The notes under the pieces: model-generated | The model's input: only the letters and a program-made list of their open reading frames with translations | Told to the model about the DNA's origin: nothing | Database searches by the model: none | Part shown: positions 45,265 through 56,130 of the stretch, one piece after another | How the letters are laid out: the number at the start of each line of letters is the position of its first letter | Numbering within the stretch: position 1 is the first letter of the stretch | Program-made: the position numbers and the translations under genes | NCBI GenBank assembly: GCA_003255025.1 | Contig: QANY01012000.1 | Location: 558,001-622,000 of the forward strand | Direction of reading: 5' to 3' | From: Datisca glomerata | Lineage: Eukaryota > Streptophyta > Magnoliopsida > Cucurbitales > Datiscaceae | Length of the DNA stretch: 64,000 bases

Positions 45265-45417
45265 ATGGGATCGAAGCAATCTTTGATCAAAGTTTCTAAA
45301 TTTATTCATGATTTCAAGGAGAAACTCGGCTTTAGGTTGAAGAGAATGCTTGAAAATGAAGAGATGTATTTAGCTCTAATACAAAGTGAAGGATCACACA
45401 ACACAACATCTGAATGA
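45265..45417 (+). CDS. Possible 50-residue basic protein
   Basis: ATG at 45265 opens a 50-residue frame (MGSKQSLIKVSKFIHDFKEK, then a Lys/Arg/Glu-rich helical stretch, then a polar tail ending HNTTSE). It has a plausible TATA box at 45177 and the context ATTAATGGGA. The N-terminal MGS could be a myristoylation context. I do not recognise the family. With about 20% charged Lys/Arg it could be a truncated gene or a small peptide; a spliced second exon is also possible. Low certainty. Confidence 0.3.
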   Translation: MGSKQSLIKVSKFIHDFKEKLGFRLKRMLENEEMYLALIQSEGSHNTTSE

Positions 45418-45795
45418 GAGAAAATCAATAATTTGTTTAAACTAAAAAAACCGATGATTGATAAGGAGCTATGGATAGTCAATGTATACATGTGGTTATT
45501 AATTTTTAAGACATTAGTTTAATCTCAAGAATATGAGATTACGTAGCAACATTATGAACCAGAGACTAAGATTTTGAGTTGTTAAGAAAAGATATTTCTT
45601 GCTGCTTCTTCATCTTCAAACAAAAAGAGGAATTTTGTCATCATCTTGAGAAAAAGTGATATTTCATTCACATGCACCACAGCACTCAATCTGTCGTTTC
45701 CAACCCATTCTAACGTCAATAAGGACCTTACGTGCTGCTGCATGGGCATATATCAACCAATAGCATCGCCCCTAACATATCCTCATTTCCTCTTC

Positions 45796-45803
45796 TATAT
45801 ATA
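45796..45803 (+). promoter_or_regulatory. TATA box of the germin-like gene
   Basis: TATATATA 80 bp upstream of the ATG at 45883; transcription would start near 45830. Confidence 0.65.
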
Positions 45804-45882
45804 CTGCTACAAAAACCCTTTATCAAAAGCAGCTAAAAGAGCCTAAAACAAAGACATAAAGTTATCTTAATACTTGGTAGAC

Positions 45883-46506
45883 ATGATTCTCTCAATCTTC
45901 ATCGTCCTTTCTTTCCTATTCTCCTCTTCCCACGCAGCCGACTTCTGTGTAGCTGATTATACGTTTCCAGATGGCCCTTCAGGCTACGCTTGCAAGAAGC
46001 CTGCTAAGGTCACGGTAGATGATTTTGTTTTCACTGGTCTAGGCAAAGCTGGAAACACCACAAACATTATCAAAGCAGCTGTGACTCCAGCTTTCTCTGC
46101 TCAATTCCCGGGTGTGAACGGCCTTGGTATCTCTTTAGGCCGTCTAGACTTGGCGGTTGGTGGAGTTATCCCATTCCACACTCATCCCGGAGCTTCTGAG
46201 ATTCTTTTTGTTATAGACGGAACAATCTGTGCTGGATTTGTTTCCTCAGCTAACACTGTTTACCTTAAAACGCTTTACAAGGGTGACATTATGGTTTTCC
46301 CTCAAGGTTTATTGCATTTCCAAGTCAATTCCGGGAAGGCTACGGCTATTGCCACTGTTAGTTTCAGTAGTCCAAGCCCTGGTCTCCAGATTCTTGACTT
46401 TGCTTTGTTTGCTAACGATTTGCCTACTGAATTGGTAACTGCTACTACTTTCCTTGATGCTGCACAAGTCAAGAAGCTGAAGGGTGTTCTTGGTGGTACA
46501 AATTAG
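45883..46506 (+). CDS. Germin-like protein, ABP19/20-like
   Basis: 207 residues in one exon. The first in-frame ATG is at 45883; an upstream in-frame TTG at 45874 is not a plant start. Residues 1-18 are a signal peptide (..SSSHA). Cys22 and Cys37 form the conserved N-terminal disulfide. The cupin metal site is complete: H99, H101 and E106 in [18 protein letters not shown], and H145 in [14 protein letters not shown]; these bind Mn. NTT at 58-60 is a glycosylation site. The C-terminal [16 protein letters not shown] is typical of the ABP19/20 germin-like group. Such proteins are hexameric apoplastic glycoproteins; some have superoxide dismutase activity. Auxin binding was reported for ABP19/20 but is not a germin-fold property one can read from sequence. 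The gene looks intact. Confidence 0.95.
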   Translation: MILSIFIVLSFLFSSSHAADFCVADYTFPDGPSGYACKKPAKVTVDDFVFTGLGKAGNTTNIIKAAVTPAFSAQFPGVNGLGISLGRLDLAVGGVIPFHTHPGASEILFVIDGTICAGFVSSANTVYLKTLYKGDIMVFPQGLLHFQVNSGKATAIATVSFSSPSPGLQILDFALFANDLPTELVTATTFLDAAQVKKLKGVLGGTN

Positions 46507-46630
46507 GAGCTCTCTGCATTTGCCTCGTTCTTTTCTTTGTTTATCTGATGTACTCTTCTTTGTTTCTTTTTTGTGATTTACCTGCAACAACAGGAATCTC
46601 TCCGTCATTTTGGTAGTTTCTGTTCTCAGT

Positions 46631-46636
46631 AATAAA
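46631..46636 (+). terminator. Polyadenylation signal of the germin-like gene
   Basis: AATAAA 125 bp after the stop codon, in a T/GT-rich context. Confidence 0.6.
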
Positions 46637-46777
46637 AGAGTGTTGTGTCTTTCGTACTCATTTACAAGTTTAATTGTGTGCTCAATTTGTGCATGGGTGT
46701 TGAGTGTTGACTAGCATTGTAACAGTTTCTGTTGAAAGCAAATACCTTCTTAGTTTACGATGTGATAAAAATAAAAA

Positions 46778-47175
46778 GGGAAAATTCTTCCAATCTCATT
46801 TCTAGTTTGCTTAAATGACACACCCTCTTTATTTTGGAAAACGACACTTAAGTCCAGTCAGTTAAAAAGTCATTAGTTTCTCTATGAATGCACAAAAAGA
46901 CCCTGAAACCATTTTCTACAAAATTGGGTTTGGAATATGAAAGTCATTTTTGAATCGGAAAATAGATTCGGTTTAGAGCACTCACGGTTGACAAAAAAAA
47001 TAAGGGCGAGACTGGTATTAAATTTTATTTTAACGGCATTAGTATAAGTAATTACACTTTAAGGTTTATTTGTCAATGAAATCTTAAAATAAGGTAGGCC
47101 CGTGTCATTTTTCAAAATAGATTAGGCATTCGGGCCATTTAAGCAAAGTAGAGGAGAGGTTGCAGGAATTTTCCC
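46778..47175. mobile_element. 398-bp MULE-type MITE
   Basis: The ends are imperfect inverted repeats of about 40-80 bp: left GGGAAAATTCTTCCAATCTC..GTTTGCTTAAATGAC, right (minus) GGGAAAATTCCTGCAACCTC..CTTTGCTTAAATGGC. Flanks AAATAAAAA and TAATAAAAA differ at one base and fit a 9-bp target duplication, the Mutator hallmark. No coding capacity. It lies between the germin-like and PPR genes. Confidence 0.7.
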
Positions 47176-47867
47176 TAATAAAAAGGAAAGCGTTTGGCTT
47201 GTCCTTTTATTTAAAATAAGGACAGTTCAAGCTACTTGAGAAGGTAAACAGAGTAAAACTCTCCATTCAGGGCTGGCACACAGAAGCAGCCAACACCATT
47301 TCAATTTTCACCCTTCAGAAATCATAGGGAGCCAAGTTCCAATCTTGCTTAATTTTAACATCATTTCCAATCTTAAGAAACACATTTAATCCATAACCCT
47401 GAATTTTGAACTAAGAACTAATCGTCTTATTTCAAGATATTTCATCATGAAAAAGTAAAGAACTGATATATATAAGCACTAAAATGTAAGTTCAACAAGA
47501 TGATGCACGTACCATTGGATGATGAATCTCTGTTAAGCCTTGTGTACATGACTTGTGTCTGCAGTTTGAACTTTAAAGTGTTCTAACCCAAGGTTGAGCA
47601 AAATAAGTATCAAATGTGCACCAAGCAAAGTATAATTGGACACCATGGACAATATGGCTAATTTCAAATCAAGTTGAGAAAATCAAGGGTGTTGAGGAAT
47701 AGAAGTATCAACAGGTGCGGTGGCTGAAGCATGACCCTTTTAAGATAATCTTAATATATAATCTCAAAAACTCCAAATCCTAATGGTCACTCTCGAGCTC
47801 TCACCGTTCTATATTTCAAGAATCAAATAAATTTTTCATTGAACTGACCAGTAGTTCCCACTGAAGT
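47176..47867. other. 3' flank of the PPR gene
   Basis: No gene is recognised. It should contain the minus-strand 3'-untranslated region of the PPR gene. No clear polyadenylation signal stands out. Confidence 0.35.
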
Positions 47868-49802
47868 TCACCAGTAATCCATGCAAGAACAAGACCCATT
47901 TTCAAAATGATGATACATTTTCCGATCTCGAACGGCAATTTTCCTTCCGGTAACCTGTGAAACAAGTTTTATTGAAGAATGGCAATCATTGCAGATCCGT
48001 AAATTCTTTACTATTCTTACAGTTGATCCGGGCTCTGTGCAGATTAGTCCAAAAGCCAAAGCCAACTTCTCGCTGTGGTATCCAATCACAACTTCCTTCT
48101 CCTCTTCTTCAACATCAAACAAAATCACCCTTGTCTCTGCACTATAGCCAATCTTCTTTATCTCCTTCACAATTTCATCCCATACCAGGTAGATTTCCCT
48201 TGACTGATCATGGGATCTATCTCCAGCCAAAAACTCATGAACTACACCGTCCACTTCTATCAAACTGAACCCAGGGATCCGGTTTACTTTTCTTCTACTC
48301 ATAGTTTTCCAAACCTCTTCAGCATCTTTCACTTTCAGAGACTCGGTTAAGATATTTGATAATAATACATAACGTCCATCATGGTTTTGGTCAGATTCGA
48401 TCATCATCTTTCCAATTCGTTGACCCATTTTGGCATTGCCATGAATTCTACAAGCTCCAAGGAGGGCCCCCCAAATGACATCATCTGGCTTAATTGGCAT
48501 TTTAGTGATAAAATCTTCCGCCTTCTCCAAAAACCCGGCACGGCCAAGAAGATCAACCATGCAGGCATAGTGATCCAACTCTGGTCTGATTCTATAAATG
48601 CTAACCATTGAGTTAAAGTAGTGGAAACCCTTCTCGACCCATCCCATGAAGCTACAAGCGCATAAAACTGCAATAAAGGAGATACAATCTGGTGAGATAC
48701 CTTTTTCCTTCATTTGCTCGAACAGCCGTAAGGCTTCCTCACTACGGCCATTCATTGCTAGCCCAGAAATCGCAGATGTGTAAGCAGAAACCTCTTTTAC
48801 CCGAGATGAATAAAATATTTGCATAGCTAGGTCTATGCAGCCACATTTGGAATACATGTCAATTAAAGCTGCAGAAAGTAATGAATCAATCTTTACATTG
48901 TTTTTCTGTATATAAGAGTAGACCCAATTGCCATGATCCAATGCTCCTAACTGAGAGCATGCAGATAGAACACTCACCAGGATAGCAGCATTTGGTTCCT
49001 GATTTAAAACTAGCATTTCTCTAAACAAAGCCAAAGCATCCTTTGGCTTCCCATTTTGAGCAAACCCAGAAATCATTACAACCCAGGACACTAAATTCCT
49101 ATTCGGCATCTCCGTAAAAATCCTATAAGCATCATCTAGATGACCGAGCTTAACCAGCCCGCCCAGTATGCAATTCCAAGAGACCTCATTTTTCTCAGGC
49201 ATTTCGTCGAACATTTTAAGTGCGTCTAGTATATTACCGTTTATCACGTACCCGTTTATCATCGAATTCCATGTTACAACATCGCGCTCATCTCTTTCAT
49301 CAAATATACATCTCGCAGCATCTAATTCTTCGCAAACTGAGTAAAATTGAATGGCCGAATTGCACACGAACACATCCTTGTCAAAAGAACTCTTGACCAC
49401 CATGCCATGAAATTGCCTGCCCAACTCCCATACAACACAATTCGAGCAAACCTGAAACATAAAAGTAAAAGTGAAGTTATTAGGAGCAAGATTAAGGTCG
49501 GCCATTCGACTAAAAATGAGCAACGAGCTCGATAGAGAGTCGGATCGGCAGGAACGTGCGAGGCCTCTGATGACGGTATTGAAGAGAAAAACAGCGGGAC
49601 TAATCAAAGGCTGGAGAAGAAGACAAATGGCGTAATCAATGTCGCCTAATGGGTTTAAAGCAGAGAAAGATATGAGAGGTCTGAGAGAGGGAGGTGGGTG
49701 CGTGAGGCCCTTGATGATGAGCTGAGTATGGGATTGTTTGAACTGTTTCATTGTTGTACACTTGTGGAAAATTGAAGTGAATGAAAATTTGCGTGGAAAC
49801 AT
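47868..49802 (-). CDS. PLS-class PPR protein with E, E+ and DYW domains
   Basis: 644 residues, intronless as usual for this family. The Ser/Arg-rich, Phe-containing start (MFPRKFSFTSIF) is compatible with mitochondrial or plastid import. PLS-type PPR repeats fill about residues 40-440, with motifs such as VVTWNSMINGYV, EVSWNCILGGLV and NLVSWVVMISGFAQNG; the E region follows. The PG box NRIPGFSLIEVDG starts at 507. The DYW deaminase has H576 and catalytic E578 (YHSEKLALAFGL), zinc ligands C604 and C607 (CNDCH), the second metal site near HHFENGSCSC, and ends in the exact CSCMDYW. All catalytic positions are present, so it should be an active C-to-U organelle RNA-editing factor; its target site cannot be read off by eye. 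The ATG at 49800-49802 is the first in frame. Confidence 0.95.
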   Translation of the reverse strand: MFPRKFSFTSIFHKCTTMKQFKQSHTQLIIKGLTHPPPSLRPLISFSALNPLGDIDYAICLLLQPLISPAVFLFNTVIRGLARSCRSDSLSSSLLIFSRMADLNLAPNNFTFTFMFQVCSNCVVWELGRQFHGMVVKSSFDKDVFVCNSAIQFYSVCEELDAARCIFDERDERDVVTWNSMINGYVINGNILDALKMFDEMPEKNEVSWNCILGGLVKLGHLDDAYRIFTEMPNRNLVSWVVMISGFAQNGKPKDALALFREMLVLNQEPNAAILVSVLSACSQLGALDHGNWVYSYIQKNNVKIDSLLSAALIDMYSKCGCIDLAMQIFYSSRVKEVSAYTSAISGLAMNGRSEEALRLFEQMKEKGISPDCISFIAVLCACSFMGWVEKGFHYFNSMVSIYRIRPELDHYACMVDLLGRAGFLEKAEDFITKMPIKPDDVIWGALLGACRIHGNAKMGQRIGKMMIESDQNHDGRYVLLSNILTESLKVKDAEEVWKTMSRRKVNRIPGFSLIEVDGVVHEFLAGDRSHDQSREIYLVWDEIVKEIKKIGYSAETRVILFDVEEEEKEVVIGYHSEKLALAFGLICTEPGSTVRIVKNLRICNDCHSSIKLVSQVTGRKIAVRDRKMYHHFENGSCSCMDYW

Positions 49803-49934
49803 TAGCGCAGAGAGGTAGTTTCATGGGTCAGCGTGAAAATACTTCTGGAGTTGCAGAGTTGAAAATCTGTTTGGCTCTCTTTCGTTCTCTCTTTTGGGAA
49901 ATTTTCAGCTTCAGACATTTGGGGAGTTTAGTTG

Positions 49935-50019
49935 GGTTTTTTTTTCCGTAATACCATATCCAATGAAAAAATATTTTATAAATTTATACCCCTCCCTTAA
50001 TTTGTGCACTCTTTAACCC
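49935..50019. repeat. Left terminal inverted repeat of the MULE-like element
   Basis: Pairs with 56131-56216. The key shared part is TATACCCCTCCCTTAATTTG (left) against TATACCCCTCCACTAATTTG (right, minus sense). Confidence 0.75.
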
Positions 50020-50371
50020 TACCTATCTCCCCTCACTTTTTTTAATTTTTCCCCCTAAATGTCTTTGTTACACAGTGTCTAATCAAATGTCAAAATCAAT
50101 TCTCACTCAACACTCTACATCCATCACCATCATTTCTCCTCCTTCATTTTTCATTTCTCCTCATTCTTCGTCATTTCTTCTTCCTTCTGTGAAATTAGTT
50201 TGTTTTCTTCGTCTTCAAGGAAAGTTACTTCATCTTCAAAGAAAGCTTGCAGGTATGAGTTTTGTATTTTTTTTTATGGAAAGCTTGAAGTTTCATGAGT
50301 TTTTTTGTTCATGAGTTTCTTGGCATTTTTTTCGAACAACAACATTCAAAATGTTGTTTGAAGATTTATGT

Positions 50372-50925
50372 AGTGTACAGGATGACTACAAGATGATCGT
50401 GTAGTGTACTAAAAGACTACGCGTGTACTAGCGGTTCTCGTGTAACCATCGTGTACACTACACGCAACGTACACACTCCTCGTGTAGACATCGTGTACAC
50501 TACATGATCATCTTATAGTGCATCTGGAATTTCTCTTATAGTCCACGATGCACTACAAGAGCATCGTGTAGCATCTTGTACACTACGAGAGGACTACACG
50601 ATCATCGTGTAGTGCCATTGTGTAGTGTACATGATGATCATAGGATGATCGTGTAGTCCTCATGTACACTACACGTGGCACTGCACGATCATCTTGTAGT
50701 GCTCGTGTACACTACACGATTATCGTGTAGTCCTTTTGTAGTTCACTATAAGAGCATCGTGTAGTGTACACGAGCACTACAAGATGATCATGTAGTGCCA
50801 TCGTGTAGTGTACATGAGGACTACACTTTTGACATGTGGTCATCATGTACACTACACGATAGTGTATACGATGGTCGTGTAGTCCTTGTGTACACTACAT
50901 GATGATTACATGATCATCCAGTAAT
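50372..50925. repeat. Left array of CGTGTAG/CTACACG palindromic words
   Basis: Dense, diverged copies of words such as CTACACGATCATCGTGTAG, GTGTACACTACACG and TACACGAGCACTACAAGATG in both orientations, about 440 bp from the left end of the element. Confidence 0.85.
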
Positions 50926-51009
50926 ATTCTATTTCATTATGTAGTCTCATTCTACTGACTTCCTTCATTGATGTATATACAGATACGTCTGAAGTTTTGA
51001 ATTTTTGTA

Positions 51010-51420
51010 ATCCATGATGAAGATTTAGTGAAAAATGGTTCAACATGGTCTTTTAATGGAGAGGAAACCAAATTTTTGGAGATAGCAACTAACTGCACTT
51101 ACCACAAGCTATCAGGCATATTGTATGAAGATCTCCAAATAGACTCCTTAAAGTATGATATGTCCATCAATTATTTTTATAGAACTCATGTCCTTTGCCC
51201 TCCTGCTGAAATTTTAAATGATAGAGATCTACAGTTCTTTGTTAAAGAGAACGGATCAGAATCACTAAGAAGCCCACTATTTAAGTACCAAGCCAAAAAA
51301 ATTTCATCTCAAAATTGTGTTCATCAAACCACGATGTCACAACAACCTAGACTTTCAAAAACTACTAAATTTATCAAAGGTGGGTTACTGAAACCACAAA
51401 ATCACATCAACCTCTGCATG
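51010..51420 (+). pseudogene. MuDR-type transposase N-terminal relic
   Basis: Plus-strand frame reads KNGSTWSFNGEETKFLEIAT, LSGILYEDLQIDSLKYDMSI, YFYRTHVLCPPAEILNDRDL and QFFVKENGSESLRSPLF. This matches the N-terminal domain found ahead of many plant MULE transposases (hydrophobic strands, the DRDLQFF block, and a PL..K end). The open frame runs to 51618 but becomes low-complexity, Asp-rich after about residue 150. The displayed frame start is GTG, so no proper start codon is known. The DDE core and SWIM zinc finger are absent. It is a leftover of the parental element. Confidence 0.6.
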
Positions 51421-51689
51421 AAAGCATTCATCGCTTTAAGAGTGATTATCATTTTGAAAGGAACTATCATTACGATGATATTTTTTATCATGACCTTGGT
51501 GATGACAATGATGATTTTGGAGGATGAGGATGTTGATGTTGATGATTATGAGTTTGATCAGGAGGCATATGATCACGCCAACCGTGTAGATGACCATGAT
51601 GAAACCATCTATGGATAGGACCATACAACAATTCCACACTTAAATACTGGTATTGAGCCCGAGACCACTTGTACATAGAGGACTTTAAA

Positions 51690-52350
51690 AAATATATATT
51701 TCACTTACTCATTCTCTTGCTGTGGACACGACATTGGCTTATATTCTCACTCATCCTTCGGTTGAACCCACGTTCTTTTTTTATAAGTATTCAAAATTTG
51801 AAGTAAACAAGGGACAATCTTCGTAAAATGCTTCATAAGTTCAGGATACTTAGACTTTTGATATGGCGTGTTCAATGAATTATAAATATTAACGCATTGG
51901 CCATTCAAATCTACCTCCACAGTAAACAAATGACTATTACCCATATTCCTGGGAATATAGCTTATACAAATTTATATATAAGAATAAATATTGGCTTTTA
52001 TAAGTAAAAAAATGTTTACTACCTTATAAGTAAAAGACATACCCTATCAAACTCTTCCCAGTCCCTTCCAAAGTTTTCCTATAAGCCAAGGATTTGGCAC
52101 CATAGAGTATTATCAACGTCAATATCCCAGGTCGCGGGATCATTCTCAAACTCTTCCATACGGCTCGTCAGGTTTCCATGTAATGCCACAGTAAACATTG
52201 TATATCAATAAAAAAGACTACATGAAGTCTACACGATGCCCATGAAGGCCTCGTGTAGACTACATAAAACATTTTACTTACTTCCAATTGCAAATCACCA
52301 AACTCTGATGTGCGGGTTGTAGTCCCCCAAATCCCTCCTCATTACCTCTA
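51690..52350 (-). pseudogene. Ulp1-like (C48) protease domain relic
   Basis: Minus-strand 51944-51747 reads HLFTVEVDLNGQCVNIYNSL then ELMKHFTKIVPCLLQIL, the core of transposon-borne Ulp1 proteases. The catalytic His is present, but the Asp normally in YDSL is Asn (YNSL). Downstream the Gln-containing CPQQEN block is followed by stops before the nucleophilic Cys. Weak family-like residues continue upstream to about 52350 (RVCLLL, WCQILG). It would form the 3' part of a gene with the DUF1985 domain at 54.7-55.3 kb. It cannot be an active peptidase. Confidence 0.65.
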
Positions 52351-52589
52351 AGTATGCATCGATATGCAGCAATGTAAAAATATATTACATATGATATTTA
52401 TATTTATTTTAAATACCACATTCAAAAAGATTATAAATATAACTACTTATATCGGACTCAAACCACTGATAAGGTGGGGATACTATTGTTTTGAACCAGG
52501 AAAAGTTACTGACGCAGTACCCAACGTTTTCTTTCTCGTTCCTGTACAACATAATTACATATAAAAAATAAGAGTTTCGATTGGTACAC

Positions 52590-52830
52590 TATCGTGTAAC
52601 CCTCAGAAACACGATGTCCGTGTAACCATCGCGTAGTCTACACGAGATTATGTAACCATCGTGTAAACTACACGATGATTGTGTAACTATCGTATAGATT
52701 ACACGATGTCTGTGTAACCATCGTATAGACTACATGATGTCTGTGTAACCATCTATAGACTACATGATATTCGTGTAATCATCGTGTATACTACACGATA
52801 ACTACACAATGTCAGTCTAACCATCGTGCA
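52590..52830. repeat. Internal array of the same palindromic words
   Basis: Regular copies of GTGTAACCATCGTGTAGACT and TACACGATGTC, with a period near 30-35 bp. It lies inside the DUF1985-Ulp1 gene region. Confidence 0.8.
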
Positions 52831-53123
52831 TGAGAAGAATAATTGTACAACAAAATTTCAGAACTTACTTTGCCCTTGATAAGGAGAACCATGCATTAAA
52901 ATGGAATTCATCCTCTAAAAATACATCAAGCGTAGGTGTTAAAGGTTTGAATTTCTTTGTCTCTACCACTTTCTCCTCCACCTTTTTTCTACTATGCTTT
53001 TTCTTTTCATTTTGTTGCGTTTCCCAAGTGGGGGACTCAAAGAACCTGTTCTCTTGATCTTCCTCTTACCAAGATCACCAAGGCAGACGAGTTCATCTTC
53101 TTCTCCATGGTTGGGCTACTCTG

Positions 53124-53560
53124 TTGACTTTAGCTTCTTCTTTTTCTATTGAATTGATCTTTTTCGATATTATTGATGCAACTTTAGCTTCTTCTTTTTC
53201 CATTTCTTCTTCTTTTTGTTTTATTTCCTCCTTCACTTTTATTTCTTTTTTTATTTCCTCCTTCACTTTTCCTCCTCATTCTTCCGTCTATTTTTTCTTT
53301 TTCTTTTTCTTTTTCTTCTTCTTCTTCTATTTTTTCTTCTTTTTTACCTCTACTTTTTCTTCTATTATTTCTTCTTTTATTCCTACTGCTTCTTCTTTCT
53401 CATCCTCTTCTTTTTCTTTTTCTTTCTCCATCTCCCTCATCCTTCTTTGATTCTTATTTCTCTTCTTTTTTTTCCCTTCTTCCTCTTTTTTCCCTCATTC
53501 TCCTCTTCTTTTTCATCTCTTCTCTCTTATTCTTTCTCGATCTCCATCATCATGGCAGAT
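53124..53560 (-). repeat. CTT-rich low-complexity tract (Glu/Lys-rich on minus)
   Basis: Plus strand is TTC/TTT-rich. Read on minus it would code for long Glu/Lys runs, a common linker between DUF1985 and Ulp1 in transposon-borne genes. The plus-strand Phe/Ser open frames here are an artefact of composition. Confidence 0.6.
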
Positions 53561-53889
53561 TGAGAATAGAATGAGTAATGATCATCTGACTGTGATGTCA
53601 CCAGATGATCCATCAAAAGTTTAGGAAATGAATAAGGAAATGTCTGCTTGCATGGACATAATCTTCTTGTCCATTGAATTGATCTTTTGCTCCATTACAA
53701 TCAAATATTTCCTCACCCAATCCTCCCCATTGGGCCTCTTCTCCTCTCTCTTCACAATGCCCTATTCCCCAGGCCTCTTCTTCCTCTTCATCTTCTCCTC
53801 ATCAACTTCCTCATCCACCCATAGTAAGGCTAAGTAAGGTGTCGACTGAAAAATATGTAATATAAATCAGATGGGTACATGGTGTTAGT

Positions 53890-54575
53890 GTAACCATCGA
53901 GTTGTGACTAGAAGGATATAGGATGAGTACACGTTGTCCATGTACCCATCATGAAGTCTACACGATCGGTACACGAGCCTCGTGTAGTGATCATGTAGGC
54001 TGCACGAGATCGGTGTAAGAATCGTGTAGCCTACACGATGACTACATGAGGTCAGTGTACAAGAAGAAGAAGGGTACATAATGATTTTGAACATATCTTC
54101 CATGTGGCTACTGATCTCCAGCATCTTGCTTGTTCTTCCACCTTCGTAAAGACCAGGGGAAGAATTTCCAACTAAAAATTTCAATAATATAAATTGCGTG
54201 CAAGTAATATAAATTATGCTAACATTAATCACAACTTACATTTTCCTTTGAAAATTTTTATTTTTGTAGATTCTCAACAGGAATAATTGTGGTTGGAGCC
54301 CGCTTGAGAATACATGGTACATTGACCGAAACTTGATTACCATACAAACTACCCATCAAGAGAATAGTTTCAATTATCCATGCATATTTAAACAAAAGAG
54401 AGTAATTCAGTATTCATCATTTAAATAACTTAAAATATCATTATTTAATATTGTCATGAAGTCCTCGTGTAGCCTACAAGAAGCATACACGATGACCATG
54501 AAGTCGTCATGTAACTTACAAGAAGCCTACACGATGATCGTGAAGTCATCATGTAGCCTACAAGAAGCCTACATC
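53890..54575. repeat. Scattered palindromic words, part two
   Basis: Copies of CTACACGAT, GTGTAGCCTACACGATGACT and CTACAAGAAGCCTACACGAT at about 53905-54060 and 54460-54575, in both orientations. Confidence 0.75.
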
Positions 54576-54720
54576 ACTATATAGAATAAAAAAATTACCT
54601 GGAAGGCAAAAGGACATCCATTCAGTGAATATCCATGATTAACAGCAAGGATTTCTGTGATTTCTGTACTTTTTTTCCTTGATTAAGATCACCAAAGACA
54701 GGCTTTGTATTCTTCACAGC

Positions 54721-55265
54721 TTATAATGATTTGATTGTTTTGGAGAAAGAAAGCTCTCCCCACAGATATTGGTTGAAAACTTCTAGGTCGTCAACTAAAA
54801 CCAACCATTTCTTCTCGATTTGGGTTCGACTCTCCTTCCCCAAAATGAAATGCTCTAGTAAATAAACAAGAGCCATCTTGATAGCATCAGTATCTGCCTT
54901 AAAGTTACTACTCTTGAACTTCTCCTCCAACTCAGCCATGGTTAGACCCTTGACTTTGGGAAAGTACAGATCGATGAGTCTGTTTAGGCCACGGGTCTTC
55001 TTCTCATCCCAGGATTCACCGAACTTCAATCTAGCCATCAGTGAGAACTCCTTATTTGAAAAGCATAGTGGCTCTTCATTGACAAGCAACAAGATTTTCT
55101 CCTCAGATGGATTATCGACCACATATTCGACCTTCCTGGCCAGCACCTAGTGGCAGACAGTGGCTGAAAACTTCAAGGATGGGAGATTCAGGAGATAGCT
55201 AAAGCATGTCTCCCTAAATAGGGAGAATTGAGGTGCATTCCTTGGCCTTAGGAATTCTTTTAACG
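54721..55265 (-). pseudogene. DUF1985 domain of the captured DUF1985-Ulp1 gene
   Basis: Minus strand. About 55265-55150 reads ECFS-like residues (RPRNAPQFSLFRETCFSYLL, PSLKFSATV), then a TAG stop at about 55148, then 141 open codons: VLARKVEYVVDNPSEEKILL, PLCFSNKEFSLMARLKFGES, IDLYFPKVKGLTMAELEEKF, MALVYLLEHFILGKES, and LVDDLEVFNQYLWGELSFSK. This is the DUF1985 family (PF09331), usually joined to a Ulp1-like protease in plant transposons. The frame has no own ATG, since the first codon after the stop is GTG. One stop and a decayed protease end make the gene a pseudogene, but this domain is well preserved. Confidence 0.8.
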
Positions 55266-55364
55266 TCATGGATGTATCGCAGTTTCATTGATAAAGTCAT
55301 AACCATTGATGATGAAGCCATAACCTGTAGAAAATTCAAGGAAAATATAAGATTAGAGAATTAT

Positions 55365-55705
55365 AATGTACACGATGTCATTTACCTATCATGTAGACTA
55401 TACGATCGTGTACCCATCGAGTAATGTATAATAGGGGTAAACAACAACCGTGTAGTCCTCCTATACACTACACGATGACTACACGTTGGTGTGTACCCCT
55501 CATGTAGACTACACGATGCTTGTGTGGCTATCGGGTAGACTATAGGAGGGGTACACGATGGGTACGTAATCATCATATAATGTACAGAAGGGGTACACGA
55601 TGACCGTGTAGTCCTCTTGTACACTATACGATGACTTCACGATTGTCATGTACCCCTCATGTACACTACACGATGACTACACATTCGTCGTGTACCTAAT
55701 CATGT
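55365..55705. repeat. Right array of CGTGTAG/CTACACG palindromic words
   Basis: Same word family as 50372-50925, about 510 bp from the right terminus: TACACTACACGATGACTACA, GGGGTACACGATGACCGTGT and variants. The near-symmetrical placement suggests a subterminal role. Confidence 0.85.
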
Positions 55706-56130
55706 TAGAGAAGAAAATAGAGAAACTCATATAAATCCTAGAGAAACTACCAAGAAACCCAGAAACCTACAAAAAATCGGAAATCCAGAAACAAAAACTC
55801 GAAAACCCAAAAAAAAATCAGAAAACCAGAAAAGAAAACTCAGGAACCTATAAAAAACATACATTTTTGTGATTCTTTGTTGTAGGAGACGAGCACTAAA
55901 AGATTTTCAGAGAGAGATGCTTCGACTTTAAGAAAGAGAGAGTAAATGTAAGAGAGAAAAATGAAAGAAATGCAAGATGAGAGTTTGAAATGGTGAAGAG
56001 GTACACGAAGGGGTGGGTTTTAGTAGATGTGGGTTTCGATAATGTGTAATAATTACTTTTTTTAGCTATTGTTTAGATTCCTGCAGGGGCTGTTTGGTAA
56101 CTTCATCTACTTCTTTTGGAGAAGAGGTGG

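Noticed and set aside
45874..45882. Upstream start of the germin-like gene (three extra residues)
   Set aside because: The first codon is TTG, not ATG; the first in-frame ATG is at 45883 and gives a normal signal peptide.
47957..48673. Plus- and minus-strand open frames inside the PPR gene
   Set aside because: They are in other frames of a clear 644-codon PPR-DYW gene and show no family features.
53124..53563. Plus-strand Phe/Ser-rich proteins of 108-115 residues
   Set aside because: They are created by TTC/TTT repeats in several frames at once; the likely coding strand is minus (Glu/Lys-rich linker of the DUF1985-Ulp1 gene).
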